Shown: one piece after another, positions 24,787 through 34,397 of the stretch
Position numbering within the stretch: position 1 is the stretch's first letter
Layout: every line of letters begins with the position of its first letter
Assembly (NCBI GenBank): GCA_034006035.1
Contig: JAVETN010000007.1
Span: 62,001-126,000, forward strand
Source: Desulforegulaceae bacterium
Lineage (GTDB): Bacteria; Desulfobacterota; Desulfobacteria; Desulfobacterales; JACKCP01
Length of the DNA stretch: 64,000 nucleotides
Direction of reading: 5' to 3'
Program-made: the position numbers and the translations under genes
The notes under the pieces: generated by a model
What the model was told of the DNA's origin: nothing
Databases searched by the model: none
What the model saw: only the letters and a program-made list of their open reading frames with translations

Positions 24787-26688
24787 ATGCTTCAGTTTAT
24801 CAGAAACAGAGCTTCAAGCTGGATTGTAAAATTCATTCTTTCATTGATCATCGTTGTTTTTGTTTTTTTTGGCTGGGGAACATATAAGTCAGGCAAGATG
24901 AATCAAATTGCAAGTGTTAACGGAGAAGTTATTACCCCAGGAGAGTATAGAACTACATATAATCATGTTCTTGAAAGTATAAAAGAACAATTTGGAGGCA
25001 ATCTTTCGCCTGAGCTTATTGAAATGTTTCAAATTGAAAGACAGGCTTTAAATCGTTTAATTGAAGAAAAAATTATTCTTCAGAATGCAAAAGAACACAA
25101 TCTCATGGTTTCAGATTTGGAGCTTGCAGATTATGTTTTTAATATGGAATTTTTTCAGACCGATGGAAGATTTGATGGGAAAAAATACAAACAAGTCTTA
25201 GCTGCTAATAGAATGTCTGTAGAAGAATTTGAAATGAGTGTAAGAAAAGATCTTTTACTCCAAAGGATGGCCTCTCTTATTACAGGAGCAGTTAAAGTTA
25301 CTGAAAAAGAGCTTGAGGCTTTTTACAACTATTCAAATAAAACAGCAGATATTAAATATGCTGCTTTTGATCCTTACCAATATAAAGAAAGTGAACTACC
25401 TGTTAGTGAGGAAGAAATCACCAGATATTATGATGAAAATAAAGAAGATTTTCAGTCTGAGGAAAAACTTAAGGTAAGTTTTTTAAGGTTTGACTCCGAT
25501 GATTTTAAAAAAAATATTGAAGTATCAGACAGAGAAATTGAATCATATTACCAGGAAAATATAAAAAATTATTCTTCTCCTGAAAAAATTAAGGCAAGGC
25601 ATATTCTTGTAAAAGTAGCTGAAGGAGCCGGAGAAAAGGAAATTGAAGATAAAAAAATTCAGATAGAAAAAATTCGCAGTAAAATTATTCAAGGCAGTGA
25701 CTTTGGGGAAATGGCTAAGAAACACTCAGAAGGGCCTTCAGGGCTCCAAGGTGGAGACCTTGGTGAATTTCAAAGGGAAGACATGGTTAAGCCTTTTGCA
25801 GACGCAGCTTTTGAGCTTAGCGAAGGAGAGGTTAGTCAGCCTGTAAGAACACAATTTGGCTGGCATTTGATCAAGGTGGAAAAAAAGATGGAAAAATCTT
25901 TAAAAGAAATCAAGGATGTTAAAGATTCAATTAAAAGCTTTCTTTTGACTAGAAAATCAAAAATGGCAGCCTATGACATTGCAGATGCTGTTTATGCCTC
26001 AACCCTGGCTGGGTCGTCTATCAATGAAGAAGCTGAGGCCAGAGGACTTTTAAAAGAAGAAACAAATTACTTCACCATAGAAGGACCTTCTTTTGGAATT
26101 GCCAATGCAAAGGAATTTGCCAGGGAGGCATTTACATACGAGGTTGGAGAAACATCAAGAATTCTTGAGCTTGGAGAAACCATGTATATTCTTCAGGTTG
26201 ATGATAGAAGAATGCCCGAAGTTCTTCCCCTTGACCAGGTAAAAACTAAAATAAAAGAAATTGTTTTAGAAAATAAAAAGGAAGATAAGGCCAGATCAGA
26301 TGCAGAAGCATTTCTTGCCAAACTGATTGAAACAGATTCTTTTGATGAAGGCAAAAAGGTTGTTTTGTCAGATGTTAAAGAAGTAAAGGGTATTCAAAGA
26401 CATGGAGTTATAAAAGAGCTTGGCTCTTTGCCTGAACTTCAGGAAAAAATATTTGAAACCGCTTCAAAAGATAAGACAATTTGTGAAACAGCTGTAAAAA
26501 CTTCCAAAGGATATTTTGTGTTTTCAGTTTTAAATACAAATCTTCCAAGCCGGGAATCCTTTGAAGCTGAAAAAGACAGCTTAAAGGAAAAAATGCTTGA
26601 AAGAAAAAGAAATCAATTCTTTTCCAAATGGATGGAAGATTGCAAAAAGAATTCTGAAATAAATATTTCAAATAAATTTGAAGGTTGA
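24787..26688 (+). CDS. ppiD: PpiD-type membrane-anchored peptidyl-prolyl isomerase
   Basis: 633 residues. A single N-terminal TM helix (ILSLIIVVFVFFGWGTY, ~18-35) is followed by a SurA_N-like chaperone region (~40-260), a parvulin domain (~268-370; KARHILVKV, FGEMAKKHSEGPSG, LQGGDLGEF, FGWHLIKVE) and a second, degenerate chaperone region. PpiD folds outer-membrane and secreted proteins at the periplasmic face of the inner membrane. AAGGGG precedes the ATG. Confidence 0.92.
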   Translation: MLQFIRNRASSWIVKFILSLIIVVFVFFGWGTYKSGKMNQIASVNGEVITPGEYRTTYNHVLESIKEQFGGNLSPELIEMFQIERQALNRLIEEKIILQNAKEHNLMVSDLELADYVFNMEFFQTDGRFDGKKYKQVLAANRMSVEEFEMSVRKDLLLQRMASLITGAVKVTEKELEAFYNYSNKTADIKYAAFDPYQYKESELPVSEEEITRYYDENKEDFQSEEKLKVSFLRFDSDDFKKNIEVSDREIESYYQENIKNYSSPEKIKARHILVKVAEGAGEKEIEDKKIQIEKIRSKIIQGSDFGEMAKKHSEGPSGLQGGDLGEFQREDMVKPFADAAFELSEGEVSQPVRTQFGWHLIKVEKKMEKSLKEIKDVKDSIKSFLLTRKSKMAAYDIADAVYASTLAGSSINEEAEARGLLKEETNYFTIEGPSFGIANAKEFAREAFTYEVGETSRILELGETMYILQVDDRRMPEVLPLDQVKTKIKEIVLENKKEDKARSDAEAFLAKLIETDSFDEGKKVVLSDVKEVKGIQRHGVIKELGSLPELQEKIFETASKDKTICETAVKTSKGYFVFSVLNTNLPSRESFEAEKDSLKEKMLERKRNQFFSKWMEDCKKNSEINISNKFEG

Positions 26689-26754
26689 TTTGTTGTTAAA
26701 TAGGGCAGCTTTTGCGGTTGCCCCCTTATTTGTTAAATAACCAAGAGGATAAAA

Positions 26755-27324
26755 ATGGATAAAAACTTAAATACCCATGAAAGAAAAATCCTTTTAGAGG
26801 CTGCAAGAACAGCTATATATAAAAAAATTTCCAATGAAAGCTTTTCTTTTTCAGATGAACTTAAAAAGTTTTCCCATAAAAGAGGGGTTTTTGTAACTTT
26901 GAAAAAAAATGGAAATTTAAGGGGATGTATTGGAAATATTCTTCCTGAAAAAGAACTTTTCAAGGGTATAGTGGAAAATGCCCTTAATTCTGCATTTCAA
27001 GATCCAAGGTTTAATTCTCTTTCAAAGGATGAGCTTGATAAAGTTGAAATTGAAATCAGTGTTTTAACTGTTCCTGAAAAAATTGACTATAAAACGGCCG
27101 AGGATCTTAAAAATATAATTATTCCTTTTGAGCATGGGGTGATTCTAAGCTTTGGTCCAAGACAATCCACTTTTCTTCCTTCTGTCTGGGAAGAGCTTCC
27201 TGAGTTTGAATTGTTTATGTCCCATCTTTCCATGAAGGCAGGAGTAAATCCAGATGATTGGAAAAAGCTTTCTCCTAATGTTTTTGTTTATAAATCAGAA
27301 TCTTTTTCTGAGTCTGATTACTAA
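26755..27324 (+). CDS. AMMECR1-domain protein
   Basis: 189 residues. The family core LRGCIGN is at ~58-64, with AFQDPRFNSLSKDEL and VEIEISVLTVPEKI following. This corresponds to the A component of the AmmeMemoRadiSam system; the B (Memo) and radical-SAM components are not in the window. Biochemical role unknown. Starts 67 bp after ppiD and is probably co-transcribed. Confidence 0.9.
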   Translation: MDKNLNTHERKILLEAARTAIYKKISNESFSFSDELKKFSHKRGVFVTLKKNGNLRGCIGNILPEKELFKGIVENALNSAFQDPRFNSLSKDELDKVEIEISVLTVPEKIDYKTAEDLKNIIIPFEHGVILSFGPRQSTFLPSVWEELPEFELFMSHLSMKAGVNPDDWKKLSPNVFVYKSESFSESDY

Positions 27325-27327
27325 AAA

Positions 27328-27360
27328 TAAGCCTGATTTTAAATTTTTAAATCAGGCTTA
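27328..27360. terminator. Bidirectional terminator
   Basis: A 12-bp perfect stem TAAGCCTGATTT/AAATCAGGCTTA (27328-27339, 27349-27360) with a T-rich loop between the convergent AMMECR1 and DUF47-like genes. Confidence 0.85.
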
Positions 27361-27383
27361 ATCTTTAAAGCTTAAGTATCAGG

Positions 27384-28034
27384 TCAAAGAGAAATCAATG
27401 AGCTTGCAACCCAGACGCAATCTCTTGTTTTTTCCCCAATATATCCAATCATATCTGCAAGAAAAACAAGGTGGGTCAAGGAAGCAGGGTTGGTTTCTGT
27501 TTCAAGGATTTTTCTTTTCATTCTAAGTGAAAGGTCATAGGTTTTTTTACTTTTTTCAATAATTTCATCAATAAGTTTTGCTGCTGATTTTTTTGCTTTT
27601 TTGTTTTTAAATCTTTTTGATGCCTTAGATAGTTCACTTGAAAGTATGGTTAGTTTTTCTATTGTTTCTGCTGCAGAATCTGCAAGCACAAAAAGCTCTG
27701 TTTCAATTGAGTCAGAGTTTATGGGCGATTGACGGGTAAGAATCCAGTCAAGAACAGAAGACATTTTTGCTGTTATTTGAATTTTATACTGAAGATAAAG
27801 ATAATAAAGAGAAGAACCTGCTCCTTTAGCAGAATTTTGAAAACAAACCAAAAGAGAGTAGTTGTCTATTTCGGTTTTATTTTTAATCATTTCTTCCTTG
27901 AAATTTGATGCAAGTTCTGTTTTACCTTCAATTATACATTCAATAGCCTGCTGAAAATTAATTGTGAATTCTTTTAAAAGTTTATCCTGAAAAATTAGCT
28001 TTTCAAAAGGATATGCTCTTTTTAGTATTTTCAT
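27384..28034 (-). CDS. DUF47/PhoU-like phosphate regulator
   Basis: 216 residues, all-helical, with the DUF47 (PhoU-like) pattern: a start FEKLIFQD, TELFVLADSAAETIEKL in the middle and NPASLTHLVFLADMIGYIGE near the end. DUF47 proteins usually pair with phosphate transporters and regulate them. Here it is divergent from an NptA-type Na/Pi cotransporter 337 bp away, which supports the assignment. The sequence match itself is moderate. Confidence 0.6.
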   Translation of the reverse strand: MKILKRAYPFEKLIFQDKLLKEFTINFQQAIECIIEGKTELASNFKEEMIKNKTEIDNYSLLVCFQNSAKGAGSSLYYLYLQYKIQITAKMSSVLDWILTRQSPINSDSIETELFVLADSAAETIEKLTILSSELSKASKRFKNKKAKKSAAKLIDEIIEKSKKTYDLSLRMKRKILETETNPASLTHLVFLADMIGYIGEKTRDCVWVASSLISL

Positions 28035-28371
28035 TGAACCTCCATTAAATCAATTTAATTTTTTACAATAATATACTTGCTAAATCTCAGCTGTTTTTTT
28101 ATTTTTATTTCAGAAAAGCTTAAGTTTTTAATTTTCAAGTTCCACTGAATACCAAAATTCTGAATTTAGGCAATTAGAATACATTTAAACTTTATCAATT
28201 CAATAAAAACTTTTTAAATATATAGAATTTAGTTGAAATTCCAGTTGTAGATAAAAAGTAAAACAAAAGTTATCATTAAAATCTCTTAATTGACATTTGA
28301 TTATTAATTGTTTATTTCCAAGGTAAAAATAATTTAACAATATTTGGGTTTAATTTTTAATAGGGAAAAGA
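28035..28371. promoter_or_regulatory. Divergent intergenic region before the Na/Pi cotransporter
   Basis: 337 bp of AT-rich DNA between two divergent phosphate-related genes; it must hold both promoters. A TTGACA at ~28290 is a candidate -35 for the rightward gene, but the -10 is not clear. No obvious Pho-box-like direct repeat was identified. Confidence 0.4.
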
Positions 28372-30021
28372 ATGGAAAACTTTGAAGTTTTACCTTTCCT
28401 TTATGCGATTGTAGGCGGTTTAGGCCTTTTCTTATACGGAATGAAGCTGATGTCCGACGGGCTTCAAAAATCAGCAGGGGAAGGTCTTAGAAAAGTTCTT
28501 GAAAAACTTACAAGCAATAGAGTTATTGGTGCTTTTGTAGGTGTTGTAATCACTTCAATTATCCAGAGCAGCTCTGCCACCACAGTTATGGTAGTAGGTT
28601 TTGTTAATGCCGGACTTTTAAAGCTTACCCAGGCTTTGTCAGTTGTTCTCGGAGCCAACATAGGTACAACAATCACAGGGCAGATAATTGCTTTTCAGAT
28701 CACAGATCTTGCACTTCCTGCAATAGGTATTGGTGTTTTTCTGCGTATTTTTCTCAAACATCCCAGGTTTCATTATCTAGGAGAGGTTTTTATAGGCTTT
28801 GGAATGCTTTTTCTAGGCCTTGATATAATGAAAGGCAGTTTTGCCCCTTTAAATGGAAGCGAAGAATTCAAGCAGCTTTTTATAACTTTTAGTAAAAATC
28901 CTTTAATGGCTGTTTTTGCAGGGGCTCTTCTCACTATGATTATCCAGAGCAGCTCTGCTACACTTGGTATTACAATGGTTCTGGCTTTTAATGGTATTAT
29001 AGATTTTTATACTGCAGCAGCTTTTGTACTTGGAGAAAACATAGGAACAACAGTAACTGCCAATATAGCAGCCATAGGCACAAGCAGGGCGGCAAGAAGG
29101 GCGGCTTTGGGGCATTTTCTTTTCAATGTCATAGGTGTTACTTATATGCTTATCTTCTTGAAGTATATGCTGGTTGCAGTAAATTCTTTTACTCCGGGCG
29201 ATGCGGATTTTGTAACTGCTGCAGGCACCAAACCTTATATTTCCAGACATATTGCCAATTTTCACACCCTTTTTAATATAATCAACACAATTATTTTTCT
29301 TCCATTTATAGGCAAGCTTGCAGATCTTTGTCTGATTCTGATCCCTGGCAAGGAAAAGGGCGGAAGGGAAATTATTTTGGACGATAATCTTTTAAATACT
29401 CCTGAAATGGCAATTTCAAACGCCAAAAATGAAGTTTTGCAAATGTCAGATCAGGTAATTAAAATGCTCGAGCTTTCAAAAAAAGGTTTTTTTGAGCATG
29501 ACCTGAAAGCCATTAAAGAGGTTTTTGAGTTGGAGCATTCAGTTGATTTAATGGAAAAACATATAAGCGAATATCTCACCAAACTTTTCCATAAACCCAT
29601 AAGTGAATCAAACTCCTTTAGGATAAATACAATGATTCATGTGATTCATGATCTTGAAAAAGTAGGGGATTATGCTGAAAGTATAGCAAAATATGCAGAT
29701 AGAATGATAAGAGAAAATATTGTTTTTTCAGAAGATGCAAATGATGAGGCAGAATACCTTTTTGATGTTGCAATCCGGTTTGCCAAGCATGTTCTAGATA
29801 TTTATAACAACGATAAAAGCCCTGAAGAACTAAGTACTGCTGACGAAGACTTGATAGATGAACTTAAAATTAATCTTAAGAACAATCATCTTGGACGGCT
29901 TAACCAGGGTATTTGCACAGCGGATCATGGTATTTTATATGTTGACCTGGTAAATAAGCTTGAAAAAACAGGGGATAATATTTTCAATATTGCCCAGGCC
30001 ATTGAAGGGACTTACAAGTAG
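28372..30021 (+). CDS. Na+/phosphate cotransporter with PhoU-like C-terminal domain
   Basis: 549 residues. The N-terminal ~330 residues form the NptA/SLC34-like transporter, an inverted repeat visible as two QSSSAT motifs (IQSSSATTVMVVG, IQSSSATLGITMV), each followed by a (A/E)NIGTT motif (GANIGTTITG, GENIGTTVTAN). Residues ~345-549 are a PhoU-like helical domain (MIHVIHDLEKVGDYAESIAK, LVNKLEKTGDNIFNIAQAIE). It imports Pi with Na+ across the inner membrane; the PhoU part probably gates it. Confidence 0.93.
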   Translation: MENFEVLPFLYAIVGGLGLFLYGMKLMSDGLQKSAGEGLRKVLEKLTSNRVIGAFVGVVITSIIQSSSATTVMVVGFVNAGLLKLTQALSVVLGANIGTTITGQIIAFQITDLALPAIGIGVFLRIFLKHPRFHYLGEVFIGFGMLFLGLDIMKGSFAPLNGSEEFKQLFITFSKNPLMAVFAGALLTMIIQSSSATLGITMVLAFNGIIDFYTAAAFVLGENIGTTVTANIAAIGTSRAARRAALGHFLFNVIGVTYMLIFLKYMLVAVNSFTPGDADFVTAAGTKPYISRHIANFHTLFNIINTIIFLPFIGKLADLCLILIPGKEKGGREIILDDNLLNTPEMAISNAKNEVLQMSDQVIKMLELSKKGFFEHDLKAIKEVFELEHSVDLMEKHISEYLTKLFHKPISESNSFRINTMIHVIHDLEKVGDYAESIAKYADRMIRENIVFSEDANDEAEYLFDVAIRFAKHVLDIYNNDKSPEELSTADEDLIDELKINLKNNHLGRLNQGICTADHGILYVDLVNKLEKTGDNIFNIAQAIEGTYK

Positions 30022-30100
30022 TTTAAAGTTGAATTTTTTATAAAGCTTTAAGCTAAATTTTTATAAACCAATTGATTCTAAGTCCCCAGGGTAGTTTAGA

Positions 30101-33061
30101 TTAATTTTTTTCTATCACAGGTTTCCATCTAAACCATCTTTTTTCAGGATTTTCATAAAGTTTAAAAACAGCTCCATTTTTAGCAGGAAGACCCATTCTG
30201 TTATTATCAGGAGTTGCAAACTCAACACCTCCTTTTAGAATTGATTCCAGAGTGCCGGTTTTTATTTTTGCACCTAAAAGATTTACTTTTATTCCAATTG
30301 CCCCTGAATACCAAAATTTTGTATTTTCTCTTACTATTTCTTTGTATCTATCTTCAACAACAGCATAAATCATTACTTTATCAAAGGTCTTGCTTAGCTC
30401 TACTTTTGTTATTTCTCCAACTTTTATCTGTCTGTACATCAAAGGTTTGCCAGGTGTAAGAGAACCTGGAGCTTCAGCTTCAAGAACAATTTCAAGTCCT
30501 TTTATCTTCTTTTTTTTCATAACATGAAATTCATTTTTAAACTCACCATCTCCTTTGGTAAGTTCAATAAAGTTTCCTGTTAAAATTGTTTGGGGATTTT
30601 TAACTCCGCCCATTGAAATTTCTGGTCCTTTTAAATAAAACTCAGAGCCTTGTCTTAAAAGACTTTTTGCCTCTTTATTTATAAAAGCCTTTGCTGTAAA
30701 AGTTTTATTTTCAGGGTTAAATTTTATATTTTCAACTTTGCCTATTGTTAGTCCTTTGTATATAATTTTTGTATTGTTTTCTTTTATCCCCTCAACATTT
30801 TCAAAAATCAGGCTTACAAAAAAACCTTTTGCCATTGCTTTGTTTTTGGAGTCATAGAGGTTGAAATTTGATTTTTCTGTTTTTATGGAGTTGTCTTCAA
30901 TGTTTTCAAACCCAATTCCTCCTGAAATAATTGATGAAAGGGATTTAGTGCTAATTTCTAAGTTAAAAAGGTCTGCTTTTATATCTATTCCTGAAATATT
31001 AAAAAATCTTGTTTTTGAAGAAATAAGATTTTTAAATTCATCATAAATCAATACCTCCATTTGGACTTCTTCTTTGTTTTTGGAAATATTTACAGTTTTT
31101 ACAATGCCTGCTTCAATACTTGAATAAAATACAGGAGTTCCCGGCTTTAAAAAGTTGTTTTTTCCTGTGTTAAGAGTGATGGATTGACCTTTCATGTCGG
31201 GGTGAAATAGAGGAGGGTGCTCAAGGGCTTCAAATTCGTCTTGAAATTCCCCTTTTCCGATAAAGGTGTTTATATAGGATCCAGAAAGAATTGTTTCAAT
31301 TCCGCTTATTCCTTTTAAGCTTACTTTTGGACTTACAAGAAAAAACACAGTTCCTTTTTTTGAAATATCCGGGGCATCGGGAAAAAGAGTGATTTTAGCA
31401 CGGATTTTTTCCATGTTTTCTGTGTATTCAAGATTTGTAATTTCTCCTATTTCCATTCCTTTGTATTTTAAAGGAGTACTTCCTTTTTTCAGTCCCTCTG
31501 CTGTTTTAAATATAATGCTTATTGCTGACTGGGTTGATAGGGCAGATTTTTTATCGGGATAAAGTTTAAATACTTCGCTTGAGGAGGCTTTTAATTTCTT
31601 TGGCAGGGGAGTTTCAAAGGCAATCGAGCCTGAAACAAGGGATTGGAGGCTTTGAGTTTGAATATCAATTCCAGATAAATTCCCGCTGATTTTAATTCCG
31701 GAATCATTCCAAAATCTTGTGTTTGAACAAACAAGGTTTGAGTATTTGTCAAAAATATAAATACTTATATTTACTCCATCTTTTGAAAGTTCATATCCTT
31801 CAACTCTTCCTGCTTCAATTCCTTTTGTATACACAGGTGATCCTTTAAAAAAACCTCCTTTGGATTTTGATTTCAATATTATGTGAAGCCCTGGTGAATC
31901 AGGAACAAAAAAAGGAGGTTCTCTCAAAGCTTTAAACTCGGTTTGAGGTTTTCCTCCACCAGCCTGAACTTCAATGTATTGGCCTGAAATTATAGTGCTC
32001 AGCCCTGAAATTCCCTTAAGGTCAAGTCTTGGTTTTACCATCCAGAATTTGGAGTTTTCTGTTGCTGCAGCTTTTGCTTTTTCATGTACAAGAACTGTGG
32101 CAACTACTTTTTTATTTTCTTTGTTTATATTGATATCAATAACTTTACCAATGGTTATTCCTTTGTATTTTAAGGGAGTTGAGCTTTTTATAAGACCTTC
32201 TCCGGTTTCAAATTCTATTTTTATTGGAAAACCTTTTTCCATTGCTTTTTCTTTGGTTTCATAGAGATAGAATTCGTCTTTGTTTTTTGCCGGGATGTTG
32301 TTTAACTCGTCTGATTCCAGGTTTTCAAAGGCAATTCCTCCATCAAGAACTGAAGCAAAGGAGTCAGCTTTAATTTTTATTCCTGAAAGATCCCCTGAAA
32401 CTTCAAACCCGCTTACATTCCAAAATCTTGTATCTTTTTTTACAAGGTGGCTATATTCAGGTTCTATTAAAATTTTTATAAAAACTTCATCACCTTTTTC
32501 TGAAAGTGTATGGGATTCAACTTTTCCAACCCTGATTTTTTTATAAAGAACAGGGGAGCCTGAAACTAAACCTGAGAAAATTTTTGATCTGAGTATAAGG
32601 TGAAGTCCAGGAGCATTTTCTGCACTTGGGGGAGGATATTCCAAAGCCTGGAAAGAAAAGTTTTTTTCACCGTTTCCCGGTCTTACAGCTATGTATTGAC
32701 CTGTAAATATTGTTTCAACACCAGAAATAGCACCTACTTCAAGCCTTGGTTTTACAAGCCAGAATAAAGAGTCTTTTTTTGCAAAATGAAGGTATTGTTT
32801 TTCTATTAAAGCACTTACTATCACAGTTGAAAAATCATCGCTTAAGCTTACCTTTTCAACCCTGCCTATTTGAATCCCTGAATATTTCAATGCTGTTTTA
32901 CCAGCAACAATTCCGCCTCCGTTTTTAAATTCAATGGTTATACTTATTCCTTTATCTGAATAATAATCATAAATCATCCAAAGCCCTGTAAAAAGAGCTA
33001 TAACTGGAATAAGCCAGATAAGTGAAAACTTTGTTTTTTTAATTTCTGCTTCAGGCATCAT
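30101..33061 (-). CDS. LetB/PqiB-like protein with eight MCE domains
   Basis: 986 residues: one N-terminal TM helix (~13-30), then eight MCE (MlaD-type) domains starting near residues 39, 153, 279, 394, 516, 628, 750 and 858. They alternate between an A type (GxxxxxSTPLKYKGxxIGxV, RLxxxGISGxxTIxSGQYI) and a B type (GSPVxYxxIxxGxV, TRFWNxSGxxxSGxLSGxxI). E. coli PqiB has three and LetB seven, which stack into a periplasm-spanning tube for lipid transport between membranes. The gene starts directly after the second LetA-like gene. Confidence 0.9.
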   Translation of the reverse strand: MMPEAEIKKTKFSLIWLIPVIALFTGLWMIYDYYSDKGISITIEFKNGGGIVAGKTALKYSGIQIGRVEKVSLSDDFSTVIVSALIEKQYLHFAKKDSLFWLVKPRLEVGAISGVETIFTGQYIAVRPGNGEKNFSFQALEYPPPSAENAPGLHLILRSKIFSGLVSGSPVLYKKIRVGKVESHTLSEKGDEVFIKILIEPEYSHLVKKDTRFWNVSGFEVSGDLSGIKIKADSFASVLDGGIAFENLESDELNNIPAKNKDEFYLYETKEKAMEKGFPIKIEFETGEGLIKSSTPLKYKGITIGKVIDININKENKKVVATVLVHEKAKAAATENSKFWMVKPRLDLKGISGLSTIISGQYIEVQAGGGKPQTEFKALREPPFFVPDSPGLHIILKSKSKGGFFKGSPVYTKGIEAGRVEGYELSKDGVNISIYIFDKYSNLVCSNTRFWNDSGIKISGNLSGIDIQTQSLQSLVSGSIAFETPLPKKLKASSSEVFKLYPDKKSALSTQSAISIIFKTAEGLKKGSTPLKYKGMEIGEITNLEYTENMEKIRAKITLFPDAPDISKKGTVFFLVSPKVSLKGISGIETILSGSYINTFIGKGEFQDEFEALEHPPLFHPDMKGQSITLNTGKNNFLKPGTPVFYSSIEAGIVKTVNISKNKEEVQMEVLIYDEFKNLISSKTRFFNISGIDIKADLFNLEISTKSLSSIISGGIGFENIEDNSIKTEKSNFNLYDSKNKAMAKGFFVSLIFENVEGIKENNTKIIYKGLTIGKVENIKFNPENKTFTAKAFINKEAKSLLRQGSEFYLKGPEISMGGVKNPQTILTGNFIELTKGDGEFKNEFHVMKKKKIKGLEIVLEAEAPGSLTPGKPLMYRQIKVGEITKVELSKTFDKVMIYAVVEDRYKEIVRENTKFWYSGAIGIKVNLLGAKIKTGTLESILKGGVEFATPDNNRMGLPAKNGAVFKLYENPEKRWFRWKPVIEKN

Positions 33062-33703
33062 TTATTTGTCTTTCTGTTTACAATTATCATCCCAGATAAA
33101 TCTTGGATCAAAGGTCATGGCGGCAAAAAGGGTTAATAAAACCACAATTGCAAAATAGGTTATCCCCGGGCCTGGATTAACAGCTGCAATATTGCCCAGC
33201 TTAACCACTGAGGTCATCAAAGATATAAGAAACACATCAAGCATTGACCACTTGCCAATGAACTCAACTATAAAATAGAGCTTGGTTCTTTCTTTATGAA
33301 AAGATTTCCATTTGTATTTAATTGAAAGTATAAGAAAAACAAGTCCAAAAATTTTAGCAAGGGGAACAAATACACTTGCAGTAAATACAACTAAAGCAAG
33401 ATGCCATAATCCTGACTCAACAAATCCGCTTACCCCGGAAAAAATAGTATCTTCTCTTGATTGGCCAAGGGCTGTAAATGTCATTATGGGATAAATATTT
33501 GCAGGAATATAAAAAATAAGAGCAGCAATTAACAAGGCCCAGGTTCTTTGGAAAGAGTCTGGCTTCCTAGGGTTAATTTTTGCTGAGCATCTTGAGCATT
33601 TTAAACTATACTTATTTGGATTTGAATAAGGGTTTGATTTTTGACACACAGGACATACAATTATATCTTTTTCAAGTCCTGATTTATAATTTGTTTTTTT
33701 CAT
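33062..33703 (-). CDS. Half-size LetA/PqiA-like membrane protein (second half)
   Basis: 213 residues: an N-terminal zinc ribbon (CPVC, CSRC at ~18-40) and four TM helices with the PqiA-domain phrases FYIPANIYPIMT and FSGVSGFVESGLWHLALVVF. In E. coli PqiA/LetA two such domains are fused; here they are separate genes. It overlaps the upstream half by four bases and ends at the base before the MCE gene start. Confidence 0.9.
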   Translation of the reverse strand: MKKTNYKSGLEKDIIVCPVCQKSNPYSNPNKYSLKCSRCSAKINPRKPDSFQRTWALLIAALIFYIPANIYPIMTFTALGQSREDTIFSGVSGFVESGLWHLALVVFTASVFVPLAKIFGLVFLILSIKYKWKSFHKERTKLYFIVEFIGKWSMLDVFLISLMTSVVKLGNIAAVNPGPGITYFAIVVLLTLFAAMTFDPRFIWDDNCKQKDK

Positions 33704-34338
33704 ATATTTTCAAGCCTTTCCCATATTTCTGATTCAGTTATATAAGATACAGCGGATACAGATAAAACTATTAAGCAGATGAAAAAATAAAAACCCGGTT
33801 CAATAGAATAGTCAGCAATTGAGTCCATTTTAGTTAGTGCTGTAAGGGTTGCCATTAAAAAAACTTCTTCCATGGAAAAAGTTTTTATCTGACAATAAAT
33901 TTTGAATGATTTAAAACAATAGGGCAGTTTTTTTCTTAAAAACACAGACAAAAGAGAATAAAAAAAAGTAGAAAGTTTTACAAAGGGAATAAAAACAGCA
34001 AAAATAAATACAAGGGAAGAAATGAAAAAATAACCTGAATTTAAGAGTTCAACAGCTCCGCTTAAAACACTTCCAGCCTTGGTTTCTCCAAATAGTTTCA
34101 AAGTAATCAGAGGATAAATAACAGCTGGGAAAAAAAGAATAAGTGAGGCTGTTGTTAGAGCCAATGATTTGTTTAAAGCTCCGCTTTGTCTGGATATAAG
34201 AAGAGAAGCACATCTTTTGCACCTTGCATTGTATCCTGGATTAAGTCTTGGGACAGTTTGCAAAAGGTCACAATTAAGACATACTCTGTTTTCTGAAGGA
34301 ATAGAAAATTTTTTGGTTTTGGAGGTTTCTGAAATCAT
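33700..34338 (-). CDS. Half-size LetA/PqiA-like membrane protein (first half)
   Basis: 212 residues with the same plan as its partner: zinc ribbon (CLNC, CKRC at ~20-45), then four TM helices (FFPAVIYPLITLKLFGE, VLSGAVELLNSGYFFISSLV). It is the first gene of the letA-letA-letB-like operon; the next gene upstream (MinD-like) ends 60 bp away on the same strand and may be part of the unit. Confidence 0.9.
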   Translation of the reverse strand: MISETSKTKKFSIPSENRVCLNCDLLQTVPRLNPGYNARCKRCASLLISRQSGALNKSLALTTASLILFFPAVIYPLITLKLFGETKAGSVLSGAVELLNSGYFFISSLVFIFAVFIPFVKLSTFFYSLLSVFLRKKLPYCFKSFKIYCQIKTFSMEEVFLMATLTALTKMDSIADYSIEPGFYFFICLIVLSVSAVSYITESEIWERLENI

Positions 34339-34397
34339 TTTTTTAGCTCTGGACTTTAATTTAGACTGATAAAGTTAATTTAAAAGTTGAATTGTTT

